Position numbers and translations under genes: made by a program. Below the pieces are notes generated by a model. The model was given only the letters and a program-made list of their open reading frames with translations, searched no databases and had not been told where the DNA came from. A stretch of 64,000 nucleotides of DNA, taken from positions 3,192,001 through 3,256,000 of the forward strand of contig NC_014315.1 in assembly GCF_000143085.1 (NCBI RefSeq), in the 5' to 3' direction. Position 1 is the first letter of the stretch. The number at the start of each line of letters is the position of its first letter. Positions 1-9,788 of this stretch are shown piece after piece. The DNA comes from Nitrosococcus watsonii C-113. GTDB taxonomy: Bacteria > Pseudomonadota > Gammaproteobacteria > Nitrosococcales > Nitrosococcaceae.

Positions 1-2284
1 CCAGCATTTCCTGATCGAGACGATAACGGCGGGCTACTTGCGGAATTACCTTATAGCTGCGTCCCTCCAGATTGAACCAATTAATATAACCGCCTCCCAG
101 CATGACTCCTAAATTTCGCCCAATATCTTCCATGCGAATGCCGAGATCTCCCGCCAGATCCCGGTTGATGTTAAGGGTGGTCTTGGGGCGGGTGAATTTG
201 ACGGATTTTTGCAGAAAGGCAAACTTGCCGCTCCCCATTGCTCGCCCAATCAGGTCGCCGGCAACCTGGTCCAGGCGGGAGAAATCCGCAGCCGAGGTGA
301 TCACGAATTGAAGCGGCAGCCCACGGCCGGCACCAGGCAAGCTAGGACGGGGGAAAATCGCAATTTGAAACCCCGCGACTGCTTGCAGCTTTTGCTGTAA
401 CTCAGGCTGAATCTCCATCTGGGAGCGCTCCCGCTGGGAAGGTACGGGCATCTTGAAACCGCCAAAAACAGTGCTAGGATCGCTGCCTTGGCCGAGCAGA
501 AGAAAACTTTCCTGGTATTGGGGAAAAGTTGCAAATATCTCGATGATCTGACGGGAGTAGGCTTCATCATAATCAATAGTCGCGGTTTGGGGCGCGGTCG
601 CCTGAAAAAACAAGATACTTTGGTCTTCAGTGGGCGCCAGTTCATTGTGGCTAGTCACGTACATAAAATAAATGCTGCAAAACATGACTCCCGCAAAAAC
701 CATAACGACCGGCAGGCTGTCCAGCGTGTACCGCAAGAAGCGCGAGTAATACTCCGCAAGACGGGTAAAAAAGCGCTCCACCCACTGCTCAAAGCGGCCT
801 GCTTCACTGGCTGGCCTTAACACCTTGGAAGAAAGCATGGGGGAGAGGGTGAGCGCCACGACCCCTGAAACCAGTACTGCGCCCGCCAGCGTAAAAGCAA
901 ATTCGGTAAATAAGGTTCCCACCAGGCCGCCCATAAAACCGATAGGCGCATAAACGGCGACCAGGGTCGTGGTCATAGCGATAATAGGCAATCCCAATTC
1001 CCTGGCGCCCTGGATGGCGGCCTGAAAACGGGACCCTCCATACTCCAAGTGCCGGTGGATATTTTCCACCACGATAATGGCATCATCAACCACCAAGCCA
1101 ATGGCCAGCACCATGGCTAGCAAAGTCAGCAAATTCAGGGAAAAGCCCAGCGCTAGCATTAAAAATGCCGCGCCAATCAAGGATAGAGGGACAGCAACAG
1201 CCGGCACCAGAGCCGCCCGCAAGGAGCCCAGAAATAAAAAGATCACTATTATCACGATGATCACCGCTTCCGCAAGGGTACGGAACACTTCCTTAATGGC
1301 ATCCTCAATATAGGCGCTGGCGTCATAAACAATGTAACCGTTCAGTCCAGCAGGAAGTTGACGGCGTATCTCTGGCATTAGGCCGTGGAGGTGTTCGGCA
1401 ATATCCAGCGGATTGGCACCTGGCGCCTGCTCAATGCCAATAAAAATGGCCGGCTTGCCGTTATACCAATTGGTGGAGTCATAGTCTTCGGCGCCGAGCT
1501 TGGGGTCGGCGACATCCCGCAGGCGCACTAGGGCGCCATCGGCCTCCCGCACCACTAGATTAAGGAAGTCCTCTTCCCGGCTAATATCCGTGGTGGCGCT
1601 GAGATCAATAGCGACGTAGGCTCCCTTGGTATGGCCTACGCTGGCGAGATAATTATTTTTGAGCAGGACTTCTCTTATATCACCAGCGGTCACCCCCAGG
1701 GCAGCCATTCGGCGGGGATTGAGCCAGATGCGCATAGCAAAGGTTTTATTACCAATAAGCTGCGCCTTGGATACGCCCGGTACCGCCTGGATCTTAGGCC
1801 GCACCACCCGCAATAAATAGTCCGTAATTTGGGACGGTAACATCTCTTCACTGTAGAAAGCCATGTACATCAACGCGGTAGGATCGCCCGTGGTGGAGTC
1901 GATCACCGGATCTTCCGATGCCTCGGGAAGGACATTGCGCTGGCTGGCGACTTTAGCTTGAATTTCGGCAACCGCGGCGTTGGAATCGTAGTTCAGCACC
2001 ATGTGGGCCTCGATAACTGAGTGGCCCTGAGTGCTGGTCGCCACCAGATAATCGATCCCCTTCGCCTCGGCGATTGCCTGTTGCAAGGGGGTGGTAATAA
2101 AGCCGTTAATCAATTCGCTGCTGGCCCCCGGATAAGCGGTAGTCACTGTCACCACCGTATTTTCGGTCTCAGGGTACTGCCGTACCTCCAGTAATGCCAG
2201 GGAACGTAACCCAATCAGCAGAATTAACAAGCTCACCACGCTGGCCAGCACCGGACGGTGAACAAAAAGATCGGTAAACTTCAT
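1..2284 (-). CDS. RND-family efflux permease, C-terminal part outside the window
   Basis: Inner-membrane proton-driven pump of the AcrB/MexB (HAE1) class that would pair with the adjacent membrane fusion protein and an outer-membrane channel. The frame reads open from an ATG at 2284-2282 to the window edge, giving about the first 761 of roughly 1030 residues. It begins MKFTDLFVHRPVLASV, the usual N-terminal transmembrane helix of these pumps. The helix IV motif GLVVDDAIIVVENI, with the paired proton-relay aspartates, is encoded near 1060-1100. The start codon overlaps the upstream fusion-protein stop by four bases (ATGA), which indicates translational coupling. The substrate cannot be told from sequence. 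Truncation is only due to the window boundary. Confidence 0.93.
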   Translation of the reverse strand, partial: MKFTDLFVHRPVLASVVSLLILLIGLRSLALLEVRQYPETENTVVTVTTAYPGASSELINGFITTPLQQAIAEAKGIDYLVATSTQGHSVIEAHMVLNYDSNAAVAEIQAKVASQRNVLPEASEDPVIDSTTGDPTALMYMAFYSEEMLPSQITDYLLRVVRPKIQAVPGVSKAQLIGNKTFAMRIWLNPRRMAALGVTAGDIREVLLKNNYLASVGHTKGAYVAIDLSATTDISREEDFLNLVVREADGALVRLRDVADPKLGAEDYDSTNWYNGKPAIFIGIEQAPGANPLDIAEHLHGLMPEIRRQLPAGLNGYIVYDASAYIEDAIKEVFRTLAEAVIIVIIVIFLFLGSLRAALVPAVAVPLSLIGAAFLMLALGFSLNLLTLLAMVLAIGLVVDDAIIVVENIHRHLEYGGSRFQAAIQGARELGLPIIAMTTTLVAVYAPIGFMGGLVGTLFTEFAFTLAGAVLVSGVVALTLSPMLSSKVLRPASEAGRFEQWVERFFTRLAEYYSRFLRYTLDSLPVVMVFAGVMFCSIYFMYVTSHNELAPTEDQSILFFQATAPQTATIDYDEAYSRQIIEIFATFPQYQESFLLLGQGSDPSTVFGGFKMPVPSQRERSQMEIQPELQQKLQAVAGFQIAIFPRPSLPGAGRGLPLQFVITSAADFSRLDQVAGDLIGRAMGSGKFAFLQKSVKFTRPKTTLNINRDLAGDLGIRMEDIGRNLGVMLGGGYINWFNLEGRSYKVIPQVARRYRLDQEML

Positions 2285-3378
2285 GCGCCACCCACCCGTC
2301 CGTCCAGGGCTTTTTGATCGCTAATCTGAACCTGCTGACCACTATGTAATTTCAGCTGACCCGCGCTGACGACCCAATCGCCTGCCTGCAATCCCTTGGT
2401 AATTTCAACTTGGCCTTCCCGCACCTTGCCCGCCCGCACCGGCTGCTGCTGGACCACTAGACCGCCATTTTTCTTTTGGATAACAAACACCATATCCCCA
2501 TAGGGATTGTAGGTAATGGCCGTTTGGGGCACCGTCAAGACTTGTTTCTGCTCAGGCAATATGGCCCGTACCTCGGCAAACATCCCAGGTCGTAGCTTAA
2601 AGTTTGGATTCTCAAAAGTGGCGCGCACTTGGACATTGCGGCTGCTGGGATTAACGCCTGGATTAATCGCGGTAATGCGGCCTTTAAAGTGCTGTGTGGG
2701 ATAAGCTTGAACGGTAATCAGCACGGTTTGGCCTTGGGCAAGCAAGGAAAAATAGCGCTCGGGCAGGGAATAATCCACATAGATAGGATCAAGCGCCTGT
2801 AAAAGCACAATGGAAGAGCCGGGTGCTAAATATTCTCCCAGATCGACCTGGCGGATTCCCAATAAGCCGGAAAAAGGGGCACGAATCTGCTTTTTTCGTA
2901 TCAGGGCTCGTTTGGCCGCTACCATGGCTTGGGCATTTTCTAACTGGGCCTGGCTTTCATCATAAACAGAACGGGATACCATTTGCTTTTTGAGCAAACG
3001 GGTATTGCGCTGGAATTGTAGTTCCGCCAGCTTCTGCTCCGCTAACAATCCCTTGAGATCCGCCTGATCAACACTATCTTCGAGCTGTAACAACAACGCG
3101 TTTTTTTTAATCTGCTCTCCGGATTCAAAGTTAATCGCATCGATGAGCCCGGCAACCTCATTAGTTACATGGACACCTTGAACGGCAACTAGACTACCCA
3201 CCGCCTGTAAAGAAGTTCGCCAGGACTCTGACCGGACCTTGGCGGCGGCCACGGTAGCTGGCGGGGGGGGCATGGCGGCCTGAGCGGCCTGCTGTTGCTG
3301 CTGATAATACTTCCAACCGAAGATACCGCCGAAGAATAAACCCAAGGCTAGCACTACCACTATAAGATGCTTTAACAT
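2281..3378 (-). CDS. Periplasmic adaptor (membrane fusion protein) of the RND pump
   Basis: HlyD/AcrA-type adaptor linking the inner-membrane RND pump to an outer-membrane channel. The 365-residue product starts with a hydrophobic segment (about residues 4-20) that acts as signal or anchor; there is no lipobox cysteine. A glutamine- and proline-rich linker follows, then a biotinyl-lipoyl-like half (around VTNEVAGLIDAINFESGEQI), an alpha-helical hairpin (about 100-150), the second lipoyl half (RAPFSGLLGIRQVDLGEYL) and beta-barrel domains. It lies between the TetR gene and the pump, all on one strand, with ATGA coupling to the pump. The efflux substrate is unknown. Confidence 0.93.
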   Translation of the reverse strand: MLKHLIVVVLALGLFFGGIFGWKYYQQQQQAAQAAMPPPPATVAAAKVRSESWRTSLQAVGSLVAVQGVHVTNEVAGLIDAINFESGEQIKKNALLLQLEDSVDQADLKGLLAEQKLAELQFQRNTRLLKKQMVSRSVYDESQAQLENAQAMVAAKRALIRKKQIRAPFSGLLGIRQVDLGEYLAPGSSIVLLQALDPIYVDYSLPERYFSLLAQGQTVLITVQAYPTQHFKGRITAINPGVNPSSRNVQVRATFENPNFKLRPGMFAEVRAILPEQKQVLTVPQTAITYNPYGDMVFVIQKKNGGLVVQQQPVRAGKVREGQVEITKGLQAGDWVVSAGQLKLHSGQQVQISDQKALDGRVGGA

Positions 3379-3451
3379 TGTTATCCCTTAGCTTCCGGAT
3401 TTTTGCAAAAATAAGCTTATCCGAACCCTATTATTTGCTTATGTCTGATCT

Positions 3452-4096
3452 TTAATCCCACTCAACCAAGCATCCCGTTAGCAAAATTTCGCTCAAAGCC
3501 TTGCTGTAGTCCTCCACTCCCTCAGCAAAACTAACATCCCGGAAATGCCGGAATACATCCCGCGCCATGAAGAAAAAAACATCTGCCCCCAACAACACTA
3601 CCGCTAAAACTGCTGGATCAATAGTAGAGCGGATTTCCCCTGCAGCCTGCCCTTCGCGAACCATCTGGACTAGCCGGGCAAAATTGCCCTCCAGCACACC
3701 CTTGGCAAGCATTTCCTTACGGTGAGAGTCCTGAGCCAGTAGTTCACGCAGGAAAAGCTGTACGGCGCCAGGCTCATTGAACATATTCTCAAGGTGGATT
3801 TGGGCAAACTGCCGCAGCTGCTCCCGACAAGTCGGCGCCGAAATCGGCCTGCCCCCTCGAAGAGGACTTAACTGCTCGCAGTAATCCTTAAGAACGGCCA
3901 GATAAAGCCCCTCTTTAGATCCAAAATGATGAAAAATATTAGCTTTACACACCTTGGCACGGGCCGCGATCGTACTAAGGGTAGTGCCATGATAGCCTTG
4001 CTCCGCAAACTGGATTTTGGCGACCGAAAGAATAGCTTCCCGCCCCTGGCCAGGCGTTTGGGTGTCATGATCACGGCCTGCCGGGCGCTTAATCAT
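3452..4096 (-). CDS. TetR-family repressor, probable regulator of the efflux operon
   Basis: A 214-residue TetR-type regulator. The N-terminal helix-turn-helix spans about residues 30-66 and shows the family pattern GYHGTTLSTIAARAKV followed by the recognition helix and FGSKEGLY. The C-terminal half would bind an inducer and mediate dimerisation. It is the first gene of a same-strand run (tetR, adaptor, pump) separated by 73 bp, so it likely represses its own operon. A GACCGGTC palindrome lies about 50 bp upstream of its ATG and could be the operator. The ligand is unknown. Confidence 0.9.
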   Translation of the reverse strand: MIKRPAGRDHDTQTPGQGREAILSVAKIQFAEQGYHGTTLSTIAARAKVCKANIFHHFGSKEGLYLAVLKDYCEQLSPLRGGRPISAPTCREQLRQFAQIHLENMFNEPGAVQLFLRELLAQDSHRKEMLAKGVLEGNFARLVQMVREGQAAGEIRSTIDPAVLAVVLLGADVFFFMARDVFRHFRDVSFAEGVEDYSKALSEILLTGCLVEWD

Positions 4097-4138
4097 AGGG
4101 CCTTCCTATGGCTGGATACACCTTTCATGGATAGTTAT

Positions 4139-4160
4139 TTACCAATCGACCGGTCAGTAA
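4139..4160. promoter_or_regulatory. Candidate TetR operator
   Basis: An imperfect dyad upstream of the tetR ATG. Its core is the perfect 8-bp palindrome GACCGGTC at 4148-4155, bordered by TTAC on the left and GTAA on the right. GACCGGTC cores are common in operators of TetR regulators that control efflux pumps. The outer arms are about two bases out of register, so the exact limits are uncertain. Confidence 0.4.
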
Positions 4161-4355
4161 TTTAAAGACACAAAATTTCATAAGATTCTGATTTTTCATC
4201 TTATCACTGCCATATTTTCCCCTACAAGGTGTGAAGATATTCAACCTAAGCTTGCGGAGCTAGGCAAATAACCATCGGGGAGGCATGGCAATGGGCAGAT
4301 CCTGAGTATTAAGGGAAAGCCTGGATAAAAAACACTTACTTCCTCTCTATCTTCG

Positions 4356-5288
4356 CTAATTCGCGCCCGCTCCAGCGGGCACCAGGATAATGGGTGCCTC
4401 ATCAGCGAGAAATGCCTGGTCAGTTGCTTCGAGATGGTTGTAGTGGATCATCTCCCTGATTTCGTCGACGTAGGCCTGTCCGCGTTCCGAATAATCGACC
4501 AAAGTATCCACCAGCGCAAGCCCTGTTGGTTCATTGCCTTGATTGCGCAAGACCGCGCGCCTCTCGCGTAGTTCCGCATAGGTCGGATGGGTATTGAGAT
4601 TCAACATATAGGCACGGACCGAATCGATCGGACTTTCGAAGGACGCGATACCATAGTCTCCCTTGCCGGTACGCTTTTCCCTCGGCGGAATCCCGTCCCC
4701 GCCGTAAGTCCATTGCCCGAATAGCGCATTACCGAGATCAGCGAACCGGGAAGTGCCCCAGCCACTTTCGTTGGCAGCTTGGGCTAGCACCAATGACGGC
4801 GGAATAATATCAACCCGGGTACGCAGTTCAGCTAGCTGCTCGATGCCAAGATTGTCAACGCTAGCGCCGTTGACAATCTTGTATTGCTTGGCTAACCCCA
4901 GCAACCAGGCGGTATCGGCACTATTCCGGGAATCCTTCGCTACCATTGCTTCCAGGCGCGAGCGATCCGCCAGGATCAACTCGTTGCTGCGCAATACGGC
5001 CGGTCCCAGTAAGCGGAAAAACAGACGTTTCTTGTTCGCCGTGCTTATTTCTTTCGAATACTTATTCTTCCATCGCGAAGGGATGTTCGAAAGATAGATT
5101 CGAGGCACTTTACGGATGCCCTTCTGCCAGGCATCGACCGTATAGCCCTGCTGCTGGAACAAAGTCTCGACCTCTTTATACGACTGGAATGCCAATTCTT
5201 CCGCGACAGCTACCACCGATGCAGAAAAAATCAAAACGCCCAGTAATGCTCCGCTGATAAGGCGAAAAAATATTTTTGCGGTACCCAT
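4356..5288 (-). CDS. Bax-like exported glucosaminidase-family protein
   Basis: A 310-residue protein with an N-terminal signal sequence (about residues 1-30, ending near VVAVAEE). The C-terminal domain carries PPSLVLAQAANESGWGTSRFADLGNALFGQW, the typical core of GH73-type N-acetylglucosaminidases and of E. coli Bax, including a likely catalytic Glu in AANESGWG. The expected role is cleavage of peptidoglycan glycan strands in the periplasm. It stands alone, divergent from dusA. The name Bax is by family resemblance; the enzymatic activity of Bax itself is little studied. Confidence 0.8.
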   Translation of the reverse strand: MGTAKIFFRLISGALLGVLIFSASVVAVAEELAFQSYKEVETLFQQQGYTVDAWQKGIRKVPRIYLSNIPSRWKNKYSKEISTANKKRLFFRLLGPAVLRSNELILADRSRLEAMVAKDSRNSADTAWLLGLAKQYKIVNGASVDNLGIEQLAELRTRVDIIPPSLVLAQAANESGWGTSRFADLGNALFGQWTYGGDGIPPREKRTGKGDYGIASFESPIDSVRAYMLNLNTHPTYAELRERRAVLRNQGNEPTGLALVDTLVDYSERGQAYVDEIREMIHYNHLEATDQAFLADEAPIILVPAGAGAN

Positions 5289-5458
5289 CCTGATTGAACT
5301 AATCCTTTTTTTCTGCTCGAATTGTTGACTGTCCGTGGTTTGGTGAGGTGGGCTGCATTAAAAGAGAACCTGGAACGAACTCTCCTTACCTTAAAAACCG
5401 GCCAGCATTCACAGCTTCCTCCAACTCGAAATGCAATGATAAACCAAAGACAACATAA

Positions 5459-6436
5459 ATGCTAAGCTCCTCAATACCTTATAAAGTGTCGATTGCGCCC
5501 ATGATGGACTGGACCGATCGGCACTGCCGCTATTTTCTCCGCCTGATTTCCCATCACGCCTTGCTCTATACCGAAATGGTCACCACGGGGGCGCTCGTTC
5601 ATGGAGATCGAATCCGTTTCCTGGCCCATCATAGTTCTGAACATCCCTTAGCTTTGCAACTGGGAGGCAGTCATCCCGAAGAATTAGCTCTTTGTGCCCA
5701 GATAGCCGAAGACTATGGATTTGATGAGGTTAATCTTAATGTGGGCTGTCCCAGCAACCGGGTACAATCTGGGCGCTTTGGAGCCTGCCTGATGGCGGAA
5801 CCTCAGTTGGTTGCCGAATGCGTTGCCGCCATGGCTCAAGCTACCCAAATCCCGGTAACGGTCAAGACCCGGATTGGAATTGATGAACAGGACTCCTATG
5901 AGGCGCTAAGCAGTTTTATCAGCACGGTGGCGCAAGCAGGTTGCCGGACTTTTATCATCCACGCCCGCAAAGCTTGGCTGCAAGGTTTGAGTCCCAAGGA
6001 AAATCGGGAGAAACCTCCCTTACGCTATGATGTGGTGCGGGCCATTAAGCGGGATTTTCCTCAACTAGAAGTAATGATCAATGGGGGTATTACCACTCTG
6101 AAAGAGGTCTCTGAGCACTTAGAATTATTGGATGGCGTCATGATTGGCCGGGCAGCCTACCATAACCCCTATCTGCTTGCACCAGTAGACCAGCGCTTCT
6201 ATGGAGATTTCCGCGCTTTACCCACCCGGCATGAGATTATTGAAGCTTTCCTGCCCTATGCAGCGGAGCAATTGGCCCGCGGCGTATATTTGAGTCGCAT
6301 GACCCGTCATATTCTAGGGTTGTTCCAGGGCCAACCAGGGGCCCGGGCCTGGCGCCGTTATTTAAGTGAAAATGCTCACCGGCCTGGCGCGGGGATAGAG
6401 ATAATTCGAGAAGCCTTACAAAGAGTGCTGTGCTAG
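5459..6436 (+). CDS. dusA: tRNA-dihydrouridine(20/20a) synthase
   Basis: Flavin-dependent reductase that converts U20/U20a in the tRNA D-loop to dihydrouridine using NADPH. The 325-residue protein has the Dus TIM-barrel hallmarks: APMMDWTDRHCR near the N-terminus, VNLNVGCPSNRVQSGRFGACLM with the proton-donating cysteine at about residue 97, FIIHARKAWLQGLSPKENR (the DusA-specific segment), and INGGI plus VMIGRAAYHNPY for FMN phosphate binding. Length and motifs are normal. It is monocistronic by context, divergent from the Bax-like gene and followed by the AIPR remnant. Confidence 0.96.
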   Translation: MLSSSIPYKVSIAPMMDWTDRHCRYFLRLISHHALLYTEMVTTGALVHGDRIRFLAHHSSEHPLALQLGGSHPEELALCAQIAEDYGFDEVNLNVGCPSNRVQSGRFGACLMAEPQLVAECVAAMAQATQIPVTVKTRIGIDEQDSYEALSSFISTVAQAGCRTFIIHARKAWLQGLSPKENREKPPLRYDVVRAIKRDFPQLEVMINGGITTLKEVSEHLELLDGVMIGRAAYHNPYLLAPVDQRFYGDFRALPTRHEIIEAFLPYAAEQLARGVYLSRMTRHILGLFQGQPGARAWRRYLSENAHRPGAGIEIIREALQRVLC

Positions 6437-6585
6437 TCAGGGTAGAATAAATTTTTGTGAAAAACCGAATTTTATACCTGCTCTAAAAAGTTAGCTGCCA
6501 CAAAATTCAGACCTTACGGTACACTACAACGAGTCGAACGGTCGTGCCAATCAGAAGTTGCACAGTCACAGCTCCGTACTGGCCG

Positions 6586-6607
6586 GCGCTTAACTCAAGC
6601 GTTGGCT
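6586..6607 (+). other. Right half of an integron attC-like site upstream of the AIPR gene
   Basis: The sequence GGCGCTTAACTCAAGCGTTGG closes with GTTGGCT (6601-6607). This closely matches the canonical right-hand end of cassette recombination sites, where the L' and R' boxes form a GCTTAACTCAAGCGTTRRRY block. It lies 25 bp before the AIPR start codon, exactly where a preceding cassette's attC would end. A matching left half of the same site was not clearly seen between the dusA stop and this point, so this is a remnant or partial site. No integrase gene is in the window. Confidence 0.5.
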
Positions 6608-6632
6608 GGAAAAACATCATGAAGGAAAAATA

Positions 6633-8333
6633 ATGCACCGTATTGTTGCAAGCCACTTGAATAGCTTCGTTGGCGAATATGCTCTTGAAGCGGATAATCC
6701 TACGCTTCAATTTGAGAAGTTCGCTAATTACGCCGTTCTTTCAAGCAAGCTTGCTTCAAGCATAGAGCTGGATGATGTAACTACGGGCGAGGACGATGAT
6801 GGGACCGCCGGGATTGCGGTCATTATTAACGAGGAGCACATTGTATCCGCTGAAGATGCGGAGTCCATATTTACTCAAGAACGCCGCAACAACGATGTTG
6901 AAGCTGTGTTTGTACAAGCAAAAACTAGTGATGGGTTTGATCTCGGCGATTTCTTAAAGTTTAAGGAATCAGTTTTGAGATTCTTCACGCAGGAACCTTA
7001 CACTGCAAAAAACGAAATACAACAAGACGCACGGTCAGCTTTTGATGTTGCAATTAGCAATGTTCCCAAAATTCGGCACGGCAAACCTAGTGTCGGTGCG
7101 ATATTCGTAACTACAGGAACATACGCTGCGCCTGAAGCACTAGAGACCGCTCGCAAAGAAATGATCAAACAACTTGAAACATCGGGTTTGTTTCAAAATA
7201 CAGATGTTCGTTTTATGGGGCGTGATGAGCTGATCAAGGCTTGGGTGGCTAGCTACAGTGGTATCGAAGCAAGTTTGGTTATGAATAGCAGTGCGTCACT
7301 ATCTGAGATCGCGGGTATAGACGAAGCATACTTAGTAGTCGTTAAGGCTAGGGAGTACGTCGAGAATCTCCTGGTAAGCGAAGATGGAAGCATAAGAGGT
7401 CAGCTATTTGAGGAAAATGTCCGACATTTTTTGGGGTCAGAAAATCCAGTTAACGCCCAAATCGCGGAAACAATTACTGATAGCGATGGGAGAACAAGGT
7501 TTCCAGTCTTAAATAACGGGGTCACTCTCGTGAGTCCTGATGTTCGAGTGCAAGGGACTACGCTACATATATCAAACTTTCAGATTGTGAATGGCTGTCA
7601 GACTTCTCATGTACTCTATGAAAACCGCAATGCATTAACCGATGATCTGATGGTTACTCTCAAAGTAGTCGAAACTACGGATGAGGATGTCTTCAGCGAG
7701 CTAGTTCGCGCCACAAATAGCCAGTCCAAAATAGAAGAATCACAGTTCCTTTCACTAAGCCCTATAGCAAAGAAAGTTGAGGAATATTTCAACACATACG
7801 AAGGTTAAGATAGCCGCCTATATTTTGAGCGTAGGGATAGACAGTATGTGGGAAAAGGAATCTCAGCAATTCGAGTTGTCTCGTTGCACAAAGCTGCCAA
7901 GTGTGTTTGTGCGATGTTTCTTCATAGGCCAGATTTATCATTTAGATATCCGAAGCGGATGTACCAAGATTTTGGGCAGAAGATTTTTAGCGATACCAAT
8001 CGCGAGATCATCTTCTGCGCAAGTGCATTGACGCTGTATCGCTTTTACCTCCTAACCTCGAATAGCACGATTCCTCAGAACATGCGGAGATTTAAATGGC
8101 ATATTCTTCCTCTGGCTGCCGCAATTGTTGTAGGAAAAAACTTGCCACAACTGGGCTCTAAAAAAATTGACACGTATGCTCAAAAGGTGATTGATAGATT
8201 TGAACACCATGGGCCTGAGGGGACGGCGGTATTTACTGATGCCGTAAAGATAATCAGCTCCCTGGGGAATATCACGAATGATCGACTAAAAAGGCAGAGC
8301 GTCTTGGAAGAAATGCTAGCCAAGGTGGGCTAA
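6633..8333 (+). pseudogene. AIPR-family (abortive infection phage resistance) gene with an in-frame stop
   Basis: The N-terminal part (6633-7805, 391 codons) and the C-terminal part (7809-8333, 174 codons plus stop) lie in the same frame and are separated only by TAA at 7806-7808. The reading continues as DSRLYFERRDRQYVGKG directly after that stop, which is the natural AIPR continuation. The family core, including FQIVNGCQTSHVLYENR, is intact upstream. AIPR proteins are linked to phage abortive infection and often accompany restriction systems; the mechanism is not well defined. The start has a good ribosome site (AAGGAAA). Nothing else appears damaged, so the lesion looks recent. It could still express a truncated protein, or be read through. 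The neighbouring attC-like sequence suggests gene-cassette origin. Confidence 0.75.
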
Positions 8334-8403
8334 CAAGAAGATCAAACCGCTCACTATCCGTTCGCTAGGACTTTGCCGCTTGCGTTCAGCGGCAGGTGAG
8401 CGG
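8328..8403 (+). other. Degenerate attC-like hairpin after the AIPR gene
   Basis: GGCTAACAAG overlaps the AIPR stop codon and is followed by ATCAAACCGCTCAC, which resembles the R''/L'' end of many chromosomal-integron attC sites. Outer arms CCGCTCAC (8347-8354) and GTGAGCGG (8396-8403) pair perfectly. Inner arms GCCGCT (8375-8380) and AGCGGC (8388-8393) also pair, giving an extended foldable structure. No clear GTTRRRY right end sits at the expected distance; GTTAAGT at 8506-8512 fits the consensus but is far away. It is either a decayed attC or a terminator-like hairpin without a T-run. Confidence 0.45.
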
Positions 8404-8519
8404 AGTAGCGATATACGATTAAAGGGGGGAGGCGTGCCGAAGCTAACCGGCTACTGGGAGTGCGCAACACCCTCGAACCCGCAATGATACGTCTATCGTT
8501 ACTCCGTTAAGTGTCATTT

Positions 8520-9788
8520 TTAATTAAGCTGTATTCTTCGCCCCCATGGCACTTGGGCTTTACCCTTGACCAGCCAGATGACCGGATAAGGAGGCTCTGT
8601 TGGTGGGAATGGACCCCGGGCATCAGTGAAATAAAGCAGGACATCCGGGTAGCTGCCTGCTTGCTCCACCCATCTAAAGGGGGGACGAAAATTGGTATCG
8701 CCACCACCAGGTAAATTTTTTGGCAGTGTCAACCCTTCCCAAGATTCATAGATCCATGGGCCTAGTTCACACAAATCAGCATCGCAGGCATGAAGAGTTA
8801 CGCGGGCACGAAGTTGGCCCTTTAGGGCACTGACTTCGGTAAGAAAACTCTGCAATTGCTCATCATGGATGGAACCGCTAGTATCCAGCACGATCGCCAG
8901 ATCTATTTGTTGAGAGGCGAGGCGAGGCAGTATCGCCAGACCTTCGCGGCGGCGAGGCGGACGAGCAAAACTGTAATCATTCTGGGCGGCTGCATTCAGG
9001 TATTGGGCGAGCAACTGCCGCCACGGAAGCTGGGGTTGTCCCAGACTCCCGATAAGGCGTCGCAGTGGACCGCTTAGCTTACCGTTTTGCAAGGCTTGCT
9101 GGGCGAGACTTGCAGTCCGCTGTTGCCACAGGCGGTTGAGCTGTTCCCGCTCCGCTTCGGCTAGCGGAGCGGGCAAATCAGAAGTTGCAGACTGGGTTGA
9201 AGGAAGGAAAAATTCATCAGAGACAGGCTTGCTTTGCTGTTTTGGGCTATCGTTACTACTCCCATCTTTACTAGTCAAATCAGCTATGGGCGAAGAACTG
9301 AGTGGCGAGGCACCATGATCATAGACGTGTCGATCAACCGTTTGTAGTTTTGCTTCCGCCGGGAGCAAGGGGTAGATTTCCTCAGCGCTAAGTCCTCGGT
9401 AATCTTGCTTGAGCAATACCCCAGGCGGGGGCTGTAGGCCCTCTCGAACCAATAATTGATTGACAGCGTAATCACAAGCTGCATTCCAGCGGCCTAGATT
9501 CCGGCGTCCGCGGCGAGCAAAGTGGCATAAAGCACAGTGGAGAGCCTCATGGGCCAGAATAAATTGAAGCTGCTCAAAGGAAAGCCATTCCACATAGGCA
9601 GGATTATAGTAAATAGCACGGGCATCCGTGGCGGTGCTACCGCACCATTCGGGGCTGGCTTCCCGTAAGGGAAGATGCAGCACCAAAGCCCCCAGGAAAG
9701 GCCGTTCCACGATAAGGCGCGTCCGGGCAGCACTGAGTTTAGTGTGAAGCGCAGTCTCTTTGGATGCGGACGCTCTTTTACCGTTCAT
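8520..9788 (-). CDS. DUF2201-type VWA-like putative metallopeptidase
   Basis: A 422-residue protein with two parts. The N-terminal DUF2201 region carries a zincin-type HEALH motif (His80, Glu81, His84). A low-complexity Ser/Pro linker spans about 165-215. The C-terminal VWA-like domain has DLAIVLDTSGSI near residue 295, a MIDAS-like DxSGS. The gene overlaps the upstream MoxR-type ATPase by 11 bp (its ATG lies within the ATPase's last codons), so the two are translated together. Such ATPase/VWA pairs are thought to act as chaperone-like or metal-loading machines, but the client here is unknown. Proteolytic activity is not proven for this family. Confidence 0.82.
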   Translation of the reverse strand: MNGKRASASKETALHTKLSAARTRLIVERPFLGALVLHLPLREASPEWCGSTATDARAIYYNPAYVEWLSFEQLQFILAHEALHCALCHFARRGRRNLGRWNAACDYAVNQLLVREGLQPPPGVLLKQDYRGLSAEEIYPLLPAEAKLQTVDRHVYDHGASPLSSSPIADLTSKDGSSNDSPKQQSKPVSDEFFLPSTQSATSDLPAPLAEAEREQLNRLWQQRTASLAQQALQNGKLSGPLRRLIGSLGQPQLPWRQLLAQYLNAAAQNDYSFARPPRRREGLAILPRLASQQIDLAIVLDTSGSIHDEQLQSFLTEVSALKGQLRARVTLHACDADLCELGPWIYESWEGLTLPKNLPGGGDTNFRPPFRWVEQAGSYPDVLLYFTDARGPFPPTEPPYPVIWLVKGKAQVPWGRRIQLN

